This document shows, in pieces, positions 57,316 through 64,000 of a stretch of 64,000 nt of DNA. Source of the DNA: JBCBSZ01 sp039818945. GTDB taxonomy: Bacteria; Actinomycetota; Acidimicrobiia; Acidimicrobiales; Poriferisodalaceae. Numbering within the stretch: position 1 is the first letter of the stretch; each line of letters opens with the position of its first letter. The notes under the pieces are model-generated. The model ran no database searches. It had not been told where the DNA came from and worked only from the letters and a program-made list of their open reading frames with translations. Location of the stretch: NCBI GenBank assembly GCA_039818945.1, contig JBCBSZ010000002.1, forward strand, positions 62,001-126,000, given 5' to 3'. The position numbers and the translations under genes are program-made.

Positions 57316-57492
57316 ACGGGTTGACTCGTCCTTGTGTACGTCGTGGAAATCCGGGTGGCCCCAGGTGACCGGTGCGAACACGCTGACCCGAACGGGTCGA
57401 GAGCTGACTTCCACCGGGCCCGAGTGGCGCCCGTCGTCGGTCGCGATGACCGATGCGATCAGGCTACCAGCACCGACGTCGCTTTCGCGAGG

Positions 57493-58266
57493 TCAGCGTG
57501 CCGTGACTCCCCCGTCGACCGGAAGCGCCGCTCCGTTGAGGTATGCCGCGTCATCGCTCGCGAGGAACGCGATCAGCGCAGCGACGTCGGCCGGCTCCCC
57601 GTAGCGACCGAGCGGGTTGTTCGTGGCGATCATGCGACGGAGCGCCTCGGGATCGTCCGGGGCCATACCGGCCTCGAGCGAGCGCATCATGCGCCCCTCG
57701 ACCGGAGCCGGGCAGACGGCGTTGACCCGCACGCCCTGGGGCCCGAGCTCGAGCGCGGAGGTGCGGGTGAGCCCGATGACGGCGTGCTTCGAGGCGGTGT
57801 AGGCCGCCGTGCCGGGGGTGCCCGTCAGACCGGCGATCGACGAGATGTTGACGATCGAACCGCCGCCTCGCTGCACGATCCGAGGGGCAGCGGCCCGGGT
57901 GCCGAGGAAGACGCCGAGCACGTTCACGTCCAACACCTTGCGGAAGACCGCGTCGTTGTACTCGGTGACCGGGGCGACCTCGCCCTCGATGCCGGCGTTG
58001 TTGACGAGCACGTCGAGCCCACCGAACCGGTCGACCGCCTCGGCGACGGCTCGGTCCCAGTCCGCCGAGGAGGTCACGTCGGCCTCGATCGCCACGGCTT
58101 TCCCGCCGTTGCGCGTCGCCGCGGCCACGGCGTCGCCGACCGGCGCACCCCGCAGATCGGTGGCGACCACGGCGGCGCCCTCGTGGGCGAGGCGACCGAC
58201 GACCGCGACACCGATCGCGCCCGCCGCGCCGCTGACCAGCGCCACCTTGCCGTCGAGACCCGCCAT
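57493..58266 (-). CDS. SDR family NAD(P)-dependent oxidoreductase
   Basis: Classical short-chain dehydrogenase/reductase of 257 residues. Cofactor motif SGAAGAIG near 11-18, NNAG in LVNNAGIEG, catalytic Ser in NISSIAG, and Tyr-Lys in AAYTASKHAVIGL are all present. The C-terminal GRYGEPADVAALIAFLASDD with GAALPVDGGVTAR matches FabG/3-ketoacyl-reductase-like members. ATG 58266 has GGGAGG directly upstream. Substrate unknown. It lies between PspC and rpsO on the same strand; the 113 bp to PspC show no regulatory element I can identify. Confidence 0.92.
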   Translation of the reverse strand: MAGLDGKVALVSGAAGAIGVAVVGRLAHEGAAVVATDLRGAPVGDAVAAATRNGGKAVAIEADVTSSADWDRAVAEAVDRFGGLDVLVNNAGIEGEVAPVTEYNDAVFRKVLDVNVLGVFLGTRAAAPRIVQRGGGSIVNISSIAGLTGTPGTAAYTASKHAVIGLTRTSALELGPQGVRVNAVCPAPVEGRMMRSLEAGMAPDDPEALRRMIATNNPLGRYGEPADVAALIAFLASDDAAYLNGAALPVDGGVTAR

Positions 58267-58379
58267 CGCCACCTCCCGCTTCGTCGTCGGTCGCAACCTA
58301 GACGGTCGGCCGGGACGGGTCGGTGGTCAGCGGCCTCGGAGGCGTGCGAGGACCGTCGCGAAGCTCCACCGCAAGAGGA

Positions 58380-58829
58380 TCAGGAGGGCCCAGCCCCGGG
58401 ACCGTCGTCGACCTCGGCGTGATCCGGCTCGGGTGGCCGCGGCTCGAGCGCGATCGCGAGGGCGAGATAGGCGACCAGGCCGGCACCGCCGAAGAACACC
58501 GCCACGACGAAGACGAGCCTGACGACGGTCGGGTCGACGTCGAAGGCGCGTCCGATGCCGCCGCAGACGCCGAAGATCCGCTTGTCGTCAGGGTCGCGGT
58601 AGATCCGGGTGACGTCGCCGGTCGACCCATCTGCGTCCCAGTACCCCGCTGGCGCTGGGTTGATGATCAACCAGGCGACGAGGTAGAGGACGAGCCCGGC
58701 GCCGCCGAGGAAGATCGATGCGACGAAGAGCGAGCGCACGATGAGCGGATCGATGCCGACGTACCGGGCGAGCCCCGCAGCGACGCCGGCGACGCGCTGG
58801 TGCTCGACGTCGCGATAGAGGCGCTTCAC
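58380..58829 (-). CDS. PspC domain protein with two tandem PspC domains
   Basis: Membrane protein of 149 residues. Two copies of the PspC pattern are seen: RDVEHQRVAGVAAGLARYVG with IDPLIVRSLFVASIF, and RDPDDKRIFGVCGGIGRAFD with VDPTVVRLVFVVAVFF. Each is followed by a hydrophobic helix. PspC proteins take part in phage-shock/envelope-stress responses in various bacteria. Tandem duplication is unusual but known. ATG 58829; it starts 64 bp after the unknown gene upstream. Confidence 0.9.
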   Translation of the reverse strand: MKRLYRDVEHQRVAGVAAGLARYVGIDPLIVRSLFVASIFLGGAGLVLYLVAWLIINPAPAGYWDADGSTGDVTRIYRDPDDKRIFGVCGGIGRAFDVDPTVVRLVFVVAVFFGGAGLVAYLALAIALEPRPPEPDHAEVDDGPGAGPS

Positions 58830-58893
58830 CGATGATCCTCCTGCACGGCACCACGCTCTCGCAGGTCCGAGGACGATGTCCAGCCATCATCGG

Positions 58894-59655
58894 TCAGCCC
58901 GACCCGGCGGAGGGACGGGCGGGCGCTCCGGGCCAGGTGAGCACGTCGCCGGGCCGCACGCGGCGCTCGACGGCCGTCGTCTGCACGAGGCCGACCTCGT
59001 CGGTGGCGGCGCTGGTGTTGTCACACCCACCGTCGGCCTTCGTCTGGTAGCTGACCGAGGCCGCCTCGACCGGGTGCCAGGTCCCCCCGGTCCGGATCCC
59101 CGGGTCGCTCCAGCGGACCGAGGCCGACGGGTGCTCGCACCGGGCGAAGACCTCCGACCACACCATCGGCGTGATCAGCTCGGTCCCGCCCGGGAGCAGC
59201 TCCCGCACGAGCGTCTCGTCGCCCGTCTCGAGGTCGGTGACGGTCCCGGCCCACGCCCCCGGCTCGCTGCCGGGACCGATCGCCAACCGGTACCGCCGAC
59301 CCGGGTGCCAGAGGTAGTCGCGAGTGTTGGGATTGTCCCTCGCCGACGGCAGCGCCGACCCCGTGCCGCGCAGCTGCCCGCCCGTGGATGCGTACCCGCC
59401 GAAGTTCACGGCGGCGTCGCCGGGGTGGGCCGGATGGTGTTGGAGGCCGAGATGGGCGCCGCCGAGGCGCCGACCGCGATCGGCGAAGGAGGCCTGCAGC
59501 GCCCAGAAGTACAGGCGATCGACGACCGGCGGCTGCACCACTTCGAGCGTGACCCTGACCGCGTCGACGGGTCCGTCGACGAGCCATCGCAGGTGGAACG
59601 ACGAGGCGCCGTTGCGGGAGGTCGGCTCGCCGCGCAGGCGGGGCCGGCCGAACAC
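58894..59655 (-). CDS. conserved-looking protein of unknown function downstream of ribF
   Basis: I do not recognise the family of this 253-residue protein. It is rich in beta-strand and aromatic residues: FHLRWLVDGPVDAVRVTLEV, LYFWALQASFADRGRRLGG, LGLQHHPAHPGDAAVNFGGY, YLWHPGRRYRLAIG. The pattern resembles jelly-roll or lectin-like proteins such as DUF3472-type domains. No signal peptide or membrane helix. The GTG start at 59655 lies 5 bp after the ribF stop, so it is translated with ribF. Function is unknown. Confidence 0.75.
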   Translation of the reverse strand: MFGRPRLRGEPTSRNGASSFHLRWLVDGPVDAVRVTLEVVQPPVVDRLYFWALQASFADRGRRLGGAHLGLQHHPAHPGDAAVNFGGYASTGGQLRGTGSALPSARDNPNTRDYLWHPGRRYRLAIGPGSEPGAWAGTVTDLETGDETLVRELLPGGTELITPMVWSEVFARCEHPSASVRWSDPGIRTGGTWHPVEAASVSYQTKADGGCDNTSAATDEVGLVQTTAVERRVRPGDVLTWPGAPARPSAGSG

Positions 59656-59660
59656 GGTGG

Positions 59661-60608
59661 CTAGCCCGCCGTCTCGAGGAGCTCCATCGCCCGCTCGACG
59701 TCGAGCGCGAGCTGCGCCTTCAGGGCATCGATGCCGTCGAAGCGCTGCTCGCCCCGGAGCCGCTCGACGAACTGGACCCGGGCCGGCTCGTCGTAGACGT
59801 CGCCCCGGAACCCGATCAGGTGGGCCTCGACCAGCGACTGCTCGGCGTTGTCATAGAACGTCGGGCGCTTGCCGACGTTGACCGCCGCCGGGAGCCGGGT
59901 GCCGTCGGGCCGGTGGTACCAGCAGGCGTAGACGCCGTCGACCGGCAGCTGCATCTCCGGCCCCGTCGGCACGTTCGCCGTCGGGAAGCCGATCGTCCGA
60001 CCTCGTCGATCACCGGCGGTCACGACGCCGCGGATCTCGAAGTGGCGACCGAGCATCCGGCGGGCCGCACCGGGATCGCCGTCGTCGAGCGCGGCCCGGA
60101 TCGCGGTCGACGAGATCGTCGCATCGCCCTCCTGCTGCTCGACGAGCGGCATGCCGTGGACGTCGAAGCCGTGCTCGTCGCCCAGCGTGCGGAGGAGCTC
60201 GGTCGAACCGGCGCGGTCGCGACCGAAGTGGAAGTCCTCACCGACGACGACGGCACGAGCTCGGAGGCAGTCGATCAGCACCCCGCGGACGAAGTCCTCA
60301 GGGCTCTCCTGCGAGCGCTCCTGGTCGAAGCGCACGACGAGCGTGTAGTCCACCCCCGTCTCGCGCAGCAGCTCGAGCTTCTGGTCGAGGTCGGTGAGCA
60401 GCCTCGGCGCCGAGTCGGGTCGTACGACCATCGCCGGATGAGGGTCGAACGTGACCACCGCCGTCGCGGCGCCGAGGTGCGCCGCCATGCGGTGCATCTC
60501 GGCGATGACGGCCCGATGGCCGCGGTGCACGCCGTCGTAGGCGCCGACCGTGACGACCGTGCCCTGACTGGGCCGTGGGCACCAGTCCATGTCGCGAACC
60601 ACCTGCAT
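59661..60608 (-). CDS. ribF: bifunctional riboflavin kinase / FAD synthetase
   Basis: Protein of 315 residues that makes FMN and FAD. The N-terminal adenylyltransferase domain has VTVGAYDGVHRGHRAVI, VVTFDPHPA and GEDFHFGRDRAG; ISSTAIRAALDDGD completes the nucleotidyl motif. The C-terminal kinase domain has GRTIGFPTANVP and the PTFYDNAEQSLVEAHL motif with its catalytic Glu. ATG 60608 follows truB by 34 bp. It belongs to the infB-rbfA-truB-ribF translation cluster. Confidence 0.96.
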   Translation of the reverse strand: MQVVRDMDWCPRPSQGTVVTVGAYDGVHRGHRAVIAEMHRMAAHLGAATAVVTFDPHPAMVVRPDSAPRLLTDLDQKLELLRETGVDYTLVVRFDQERSQESPEDFVRGVLIDCLRARAVVVGEDFHFGRDRAGSTELLRTLGDEHGFDVHGMPLVEQQEGDATISSTAIRAALDDGDPGAARRMLGRHFEIRGVVTAGDRRGRTIGFPTANVPTGPEMQLPVDGVYACWYHRPDGTRLPAAVNVGKRPTFYDNAEQSLVEAHLIGFRGDVYDEPARVQFVERLRGEQRFDGIDALKAQLALDVERAMELLETAG

Positions 60609-60642
60609 GACCCGTGACGGTATCCGACCGACTACCGGAACC

Positions 60643-61527
60643 TCACGTCGTGGTGGCGAGGACGGCGGCCGGCTTCCAGGCGCCGCGATGGGGCTCGTAC
60701 ACCGCGAGCAGCTCGGCGTCGGGGCCGACGACCGCAGCGGCCGTCACCTCGCCCGCCAGCCCGAGGTCGAGCACCGAGCCGTGCCGCACGCGATCGGCGG
60801 TGTCGGCGTCGACGTCGACCCGGGCCAGGTCCCGGACCGCCTCGACCGGCGTGAGCAGCTCGGCGTCGTCGACCGGGGCCGCCTCCTCGACGCCGAACGA
60901 GCCGATGGCGGTCCGCCGCAGGCGCCGGAGATGGGCGCCGCCGCCGAGCAGCCGACCCAGATCGTCGGCCAACGTCCGCACGTAGGTCCCGGAGGAGCAC
61001 TCGACCTCGATGGGGAGCACGCCCGGTTCCACCGGCTCGCCCACCTCGAAGCGGTGCACCACGACGGACCGGGGCTCGCGCTCGACCTCCTCACCGGCGC
61101 GGGCCACCTCGTGCAGTCGACGACCGTCGACCCGCACCGCCGAGACCATCGGCGGGATCTGCTCGATCGGCCCGGTGAGCTCGGCTGCGACGAGCGCCCG
61201 AGCCTCGTCCGGGTCGATCGACCCCATGTCGAAGCGCTCGACGACCTCGCCGGTGTCGTCGAGCGTCGAGGTCGTGGCCCCGAGCACGACCTCGCCGGTG
61301 TAGGTCTTCGGGAGCGCCGTCAGCCATCGGAGCGCCCGGGTGACCTGCCCGACCCCGAGCAGCAGGACGCCGGTCGCCGGCGGGTCGAGCGTGCCCGAGT
61401 GGCCGATGCGGCGCTGCCCCAGCCGCCGCCGTGCGAGATCGACGACGTCGTGCGACGTCACGCCCGCCGGTTTGTCCACCACCAACAGGCCGTGCGGGCC
61501 CGCGTTCCGGTTACGTCGTCGGCCCAT
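60643..61527 (-). CDS. truB: tRNA pseudouridine(55) synthase
   Basis: Protein of 294 residues that makes pseudouridine-55 in the T-loop of tRNAs. The catalytic Asp is in GHSGTLDPPATGVLLLGVG. LLVVDKPAGVTSHDVV and VECSSGTYVRTLADDLG (the Tyr/Arg region) are family hallmarks. ATG 61527 overlaps the end of rbfA by 17 bp. The order rbfA-truB-ribF is the common bacterial one. Confidence 0.96.
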   Translation of the reverse strand: MGRRRNRNAGPHGLLVVDKPAGVTSHDVVDLARRRLGQRRIGHSGTLDPPATGVLLLGVGQVTRALRWLTALPKTYTGEVVLGATTSTLDDTGEVVERFDMGSIDPDEARALVAAELTGPIEQIPPMVSAVRVDGRRLHEVARAGEEVEREPRSVVVHRFEVGEPVEPGVLPIEVECSSGTYVRTLADDLGRLLGGGAHLRRLRRTAIGSFGVEEAAPVDDAELLTPVEAVRDLARVDVDADTADRVRHGSVLDLGLAGEVTAAAVVGPDAELLAVYEPHRGAWKPAAVLATTT

Positions 61528-61930
61528 CGTGGTCCGGGTCGGCCGGCTCCTCGGCTGGTTCGTCGTCGCCGAGCCCGAGCCCGGAGAGCAGCTCGTCGAC
61601 GCGGGCGCCGGCGGCGATGGAGGGATCGAGCTCGAAGACCAGGTCGGGCACCCGCCGCAGGTGCGCCTCACGCCCGACCGCGCTCTTCAGCTTGCCCTTG
61701 ACCTCCCACCAGGCCGCGTCGACCTCGCCGGCGGCGTCGTCGTCGAACAGGTCGTAGTACACGACGGCCTGCTCGAGCTCGTTGTCGACCTGCACGCCGG
61801 TGATGCTGACCAGCTCGAGGCGCTCGTCGCCGATGCGTTCGAGCTGGTCGGCGACGATCTGGCGGATCAGCTCACCGACCCGATCGGTACGGGCGTAGTC
61901 GCGGCGTTGGCCGCGCGGTCGTCTGGCCAT
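61511..61930 (-). CDS. rbfA: ribosome-binding factor A
   Basis: Small KH-fold protein of 139 residues that helps mature the 30S subunit near the 5' end of 16S rRNA. RTDRVGELIRQIVADQLERI and the KH signature region LVSITGVQVDNELEQAVVYY are present, with LRRVPDLVFELDPSI near the end. The C-terminus is acidic and Pro-rich. The start ATG 61930 (MARRPRG) has GGAGGCGG upstream and is preferred over GTG 61942. It overlaps truB by 17 bp at the 3' end. Confidence 0.95.
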   Translation of the reverse strand: MARRPRGQRRDYARTDRVGELIRQIVADQLERIGDERLELVSITGVQVDNELEQAVVYYDLFDDDAAGEVDAAWWEVKGKLKSAVGREAHLRRVPDLVFELDPSIAAGARVDELLSGLGLGDDEPAEEPADPDHDGPTT

Positions 61931-61985
61931 GGCCGCCTCCAACGGTGGGACGAGCCGACGCTACCCGGACCGACGCCCGCACCGT

Positions 61986-62359
61986 TCAGCGCCGTTCGCC
62001 ACCGGGTGGCGGCGGCGGGGGCGGGGGTGGCGGGGGTGGCGGCGCCGACGAGACGACGACGGCGTCGGTGCCGACGATCACGGCGTCGGGTTGGGTGACC
62101 CAGCCCGGGACCGAGCGGTCGTTCGCCGTGAACCCGCGCCGACCATCGTTGACCAGCTCGACGAGCCGGCCGACACCGGCGCCCGGTCCAGGTCGTCCTC
62201 GTACAGGACGACCGCGACCCACAGCGTCCGTGCCGGTGTCAGCGCCGCGCTGCCACTGGCGACCACGACGACGGACAGCAGCGTCAGCGTCGCGAGGCAG
62301 GCGGCGACCGCGCGGCGGGCGTACCCCCCGCGTCCGAACGAACCGTGTTCACCGAGCAC
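61986..62359 (-). CDS. small membrane-anchored protein of unknown function, apparently frameshifted
   Basis: Reading from GTG 62359 (GGGGAGG upstream) gives a short cytoplasmic start and a membrane helix (AVAACLATLTLLSVVVVASG). Then RTLWVAVVLYEDDL reads to about 62183, where the frame breaks. In the next frame GVGRLVELVNDGRRGFTAND, then PDAVIVGTDAVVVSS and a run of 13 prolines read on to a stop at 61986. Restoring one C in the plus-strand CCC run at 62182-62184 would join the two into about 124 residues. It lies between the DUF503 gene and rbfA on the same strand. Not recognised as a known family. Confidence 0.55.
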
Positions 62360-62469
62360 CTGGTCGCCTCCCCGCAGCCGGATCGACCCCGGTCGGGGCC
62401 CCGCCGCAGCCGACCACGAGCGGCTTGGAGGTGGATTGGAGTCACCGGGCGCGCCGGCACCCGTGGGGG

Positions 62470-62766
62470 TCAGTCGAGCTCGGCCCAGGTTCGCCGGACC
62501 GAGGTGACCTCGAGGTCGGGCCGACTCCACACGGTGCGCTCGACCTCGTCGCCCACCTCCTCGGCGACCTGCGCCGAGGAGGCCGCGATGGCCACGGTCA
62601 GCGCGGCGACCTGCCAGGAGTCCTGCCCGCCGGTCTCGGCCACCGAGACGGGCAGCCGGGCCCGCAACCGGTCGAGGACCGGTCGCAGGGCCTGGCGCTT
62701 GTCCTTGAGCGAGCGGGCCGACGGCACGTGGAGGTCGATCTCGACCGCCAGCACGTACCCGCTCAC
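62470..62766 (-). CDS. DUF503 family (YlxP-like) protein
   Basis: Protein of 98 residues matching the DUF503/YlxP family, usually encoded between infB and rbfA. GYVLAVEIDLHVPSARSLKD with KRQALRPVLDRLRARL is characteristic. Function is unclear, possibly linked to ribosome biogenesis by its conserved position. GTG 62766 starts 7 bp after the infB stop. Confidence 0.92.
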   Translation of the reverse strand: MSGYVLAVEIDLHVPSARSLKDKRQALRPVLDRLRARLPVSVAETGGQDSWQVAALTVAIAASSAQVAEEVGDEVERTVWSRPDLEVTSVRRTWAELD

Positions 62767-62773
62767 GGCGCGA

Positions 62774-64000
62774 TCACAGCGAGCGAGGGATCTCCCGCTC
62801 CTCGAAGGTCTCGATGATGTCGCCCGGCTTGAGGTCCTGGAAGTCCGAGAGGCCGATGCCGCACTCGAAGCCGGACGCCACCTCGCGGACGTCGTCCTTG
62901 AAGCGTCGCAGCGAGGAGATCTCGCCCTTCCAGATGACCACGCCGTCGCGGAGGAACCGCACCTTCGAGCCGCGGGTGATGACCCCGTTGGTGACGTAGC
63001 AGCCGGCGATGGCGCCGATGCGCGGGACCCGGAAGATCTCGCGGACCTCGGCGTCGCCGGTGACGACCTCCTCGAACTCCGGCTCGAGCAGGCCGAGCAT
63101 GGCCTTCTCGATGTCCTCGAGGAGCTTGTAGATGATGTCGTAGCTGCGGATCTCGACGCCCTCGGCCTCGGCCGCCTCGCGGGCCTTGCGGTCCGGTCGG
63201 ACGTTGAAGCCGAGGATCGTCGACTCCGACGCCAGCGCGAGCTGGACGTCGTTCTCGGTGATCCCGCCGACGCCGCGGCTGACGAACTGGAGCTTGACGT
63301 CGTCGCGCTCCAGCTTGCGCAGGCTCTCGACCGTCGCCTCGAGCGAGCCGTGGACGTCGGCCTTGACGATGAGGTTGAGCGCTGCCTGCTCGCCGGCCTG
63401 GATCTGGCGGAACAGGTCCTCGAGCTTGGCGCCGCCGGCCGGGGTCGGGGCGCCCTGGTTGGCGAGGGCGACCTGGCGCTGCCAGTGCTCGCGGGTCTCG
63501 GCCACCTTGGAGGCGGTCTTCTCGTCCGGGGCCTCGACGAAGGTGTCGCCGGCGCGGGGCACGTCGGAGAGCCCGAGCACCTGCACCGGCGTGGACGGGC
63601 CGGCCACCTTCACGTTGTTGCCGTGGTCGTCGAGCATCGCCCGCACGCGACCCCACGCCGCGCCGGCGACCATCGGGTCACCGACCTGCAGAGTGCCGCG
63701 CTGCACGAGCACGGTGGCCACGGGGCCGCGACCCTTGTCGAGGTTGGCCTCGAGCACGATGCCCTGGGCCTGACCCTCGGGGTTGGCGGTGAGCTCCTCG
63801 AGCTCGGCGACCACCAGCAGCTGCTCGAGCAGGTCGTCGATGCCGATGCGCTCGAGCGCGGAGACCTCGACGACGATCGTGTCGCCGCCCCACTCCTCGG
63901 GCACGAGCTCGCGCTCGGCCAGCTCGGACTTCACCCGATCGACGTCGGCGTTCTCGCGGTCGATCTTGTTGATCGCCACGACGAGGGGCACCTCGGCGGC
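62774..64000 (-). CDS. infB: translation initiation factor IF-2 (3' part, runs off window)
   Basis: The 408 residues visible are the end of the GTPase domain and domains II-IV of IF-2, which brings initiator fMet-tRNA to the 30S subunit. The G4 motif NKID is at the start of the visible part. EANLDKGRGPVATVLVQRGT (domain II), IVKADVHGSLEAT (domain III) and the C-terminal fMet-binding domain ending GLSDFQDLKPGDIIETFEER are typical. The upstream part, with the G1-G3 motifs, lies outside the window. Confidence 0.97.
   Translation of the reverse strand, partial: AAEVPLVVAINKIDRENADVDRVKSELAERELVPEEWGGDTIVVEVSALERIGIDDLLEQLLVVAELEELTANPEGQAQGIVLEANLDKGRGPVATVLVQRGTLQVGDPMVAGAAWGRVRAMLDDHGNNVKVAGPSTPVQVLGLSDVPRAGDTFVEAPDEKTASKVAETREHWQRQVALANQGAPTPAGGAKLEDLFRQIQAGEQAALNLIVKADVHGSLEATVESLRKLERDDVKLQFVSRGVGGITENDVQLALASESTILGFNVRPDRKAREAAEAEGVEIRSYDIIYKLLEDIEKAMLGLLEPEFEEVVTGDAEVREIFRVPRIGAIAGCYVTNGVITRGSKVRFLRDGVVIWKGEISSLRRFKDDVREVASGFECGIGLSDFQDLKPGDIIETFEEREIPRSL

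Noticed and set aside
62007..62047. G-rich/poly-Pro tract as a G-quadruplex regulatory element of rbfA
   Set aside because: GGG runs exist, but they simply encode the proline tail of the frameshifted small protein; no further support.

Overview
High-GC DNA with many GTG starts, dense ATGA/GTGA gene overlaps and leaderless-looking promoters. It also carries mycobacterial-type SOS boxes (CGAAC-N4-GTTCG), a DUF222/13E12 HNH gene and a luciferase-like enzyme of the F420-dependent type. Together these point to an actinobacterium (Actinomycetota). The gene mix (AurF-like diiron enzyme, many SDR/enoyl-CoA/acyl-CoA ligase genes, DUF4262) would fit Acidimicrobiia (Ilumatobacter/Iamia-like), but that rank is inference. 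No rRNA, tRNA, CRISPR array or insertion sequence was seen, and no gene-free stretch exceeds 300 bases.

Layout. 1-7.2 kb: 5' part of miaB, a GGDEF-EAL protein, recA (frameshifted as given), an enoyl-CoA hydratase homologue, an SOS-box-controlled DUF222/HNH gene and an SDR. 7.2-13.2 kb: luciferase-like oxidoreductase, HAD hydrolase and GNAT pair, then an alkylation-repair operon (ada/alkA fusion, ogt) that runs into a family 2 beta-glucuronidase. 13.4-21.5 kb: a trypsin-fold protease; an overlapping operon of a cyclase-ATPase-TPR signalling protein, a ComQ-like polyprenyl synthase and an unknown protein; a DUF1353 membrane protein; a SARP/BTAD regulator divergent from a Crp/Fnr regulator.

21.5-26.7 kb is the most unusual part. 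A transmembrane STAND-type NTPase with four PKD domains on its predicted outer side is followed by a TIR-domain protein and a small membrane protein. The N-termini of the NTPase and the TIR protein share a 19-residue motif resembling RHIM/amyloid signalling sequences. This suggests a sensor-effector pair of the NLR-amyloid type, possibly for phage defence or programmed death.

26.8-47 kb is mostly housekeeping: thpR-cinA-pgsA-rimO, a SMP-30 protein, a cation/Ca exchanger, ftsK, rnj (frameshifted), dapA, a winged-helix protein, bfr/bfd, a diiron enzyme with its TetR, a second GGDEF protein with a degenerate EAL domain, a TetR/acyl-CoA ligase pair, a DedA-like protein, DUF4262 and dapB. 47.1-53.1 kb encodes a 2008-residue secreted LamG/PKD/FG-GAP protein. 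53.2-64 kb is one long minus-strand block: M16 protease, pnp, rpsO, an SDR, PspC, unknown, ribF, truB, rbfA, a small membrane protein (frameshifted), DUF503 and the 3' part of infB.

Three genes (recA, rnj and the small protein upstream of rbfA) need indels to read through. Because two are essential-type genes and two of the sites look like lost G/C bases in short runs, sequencing or assembly error is more likely than biology.
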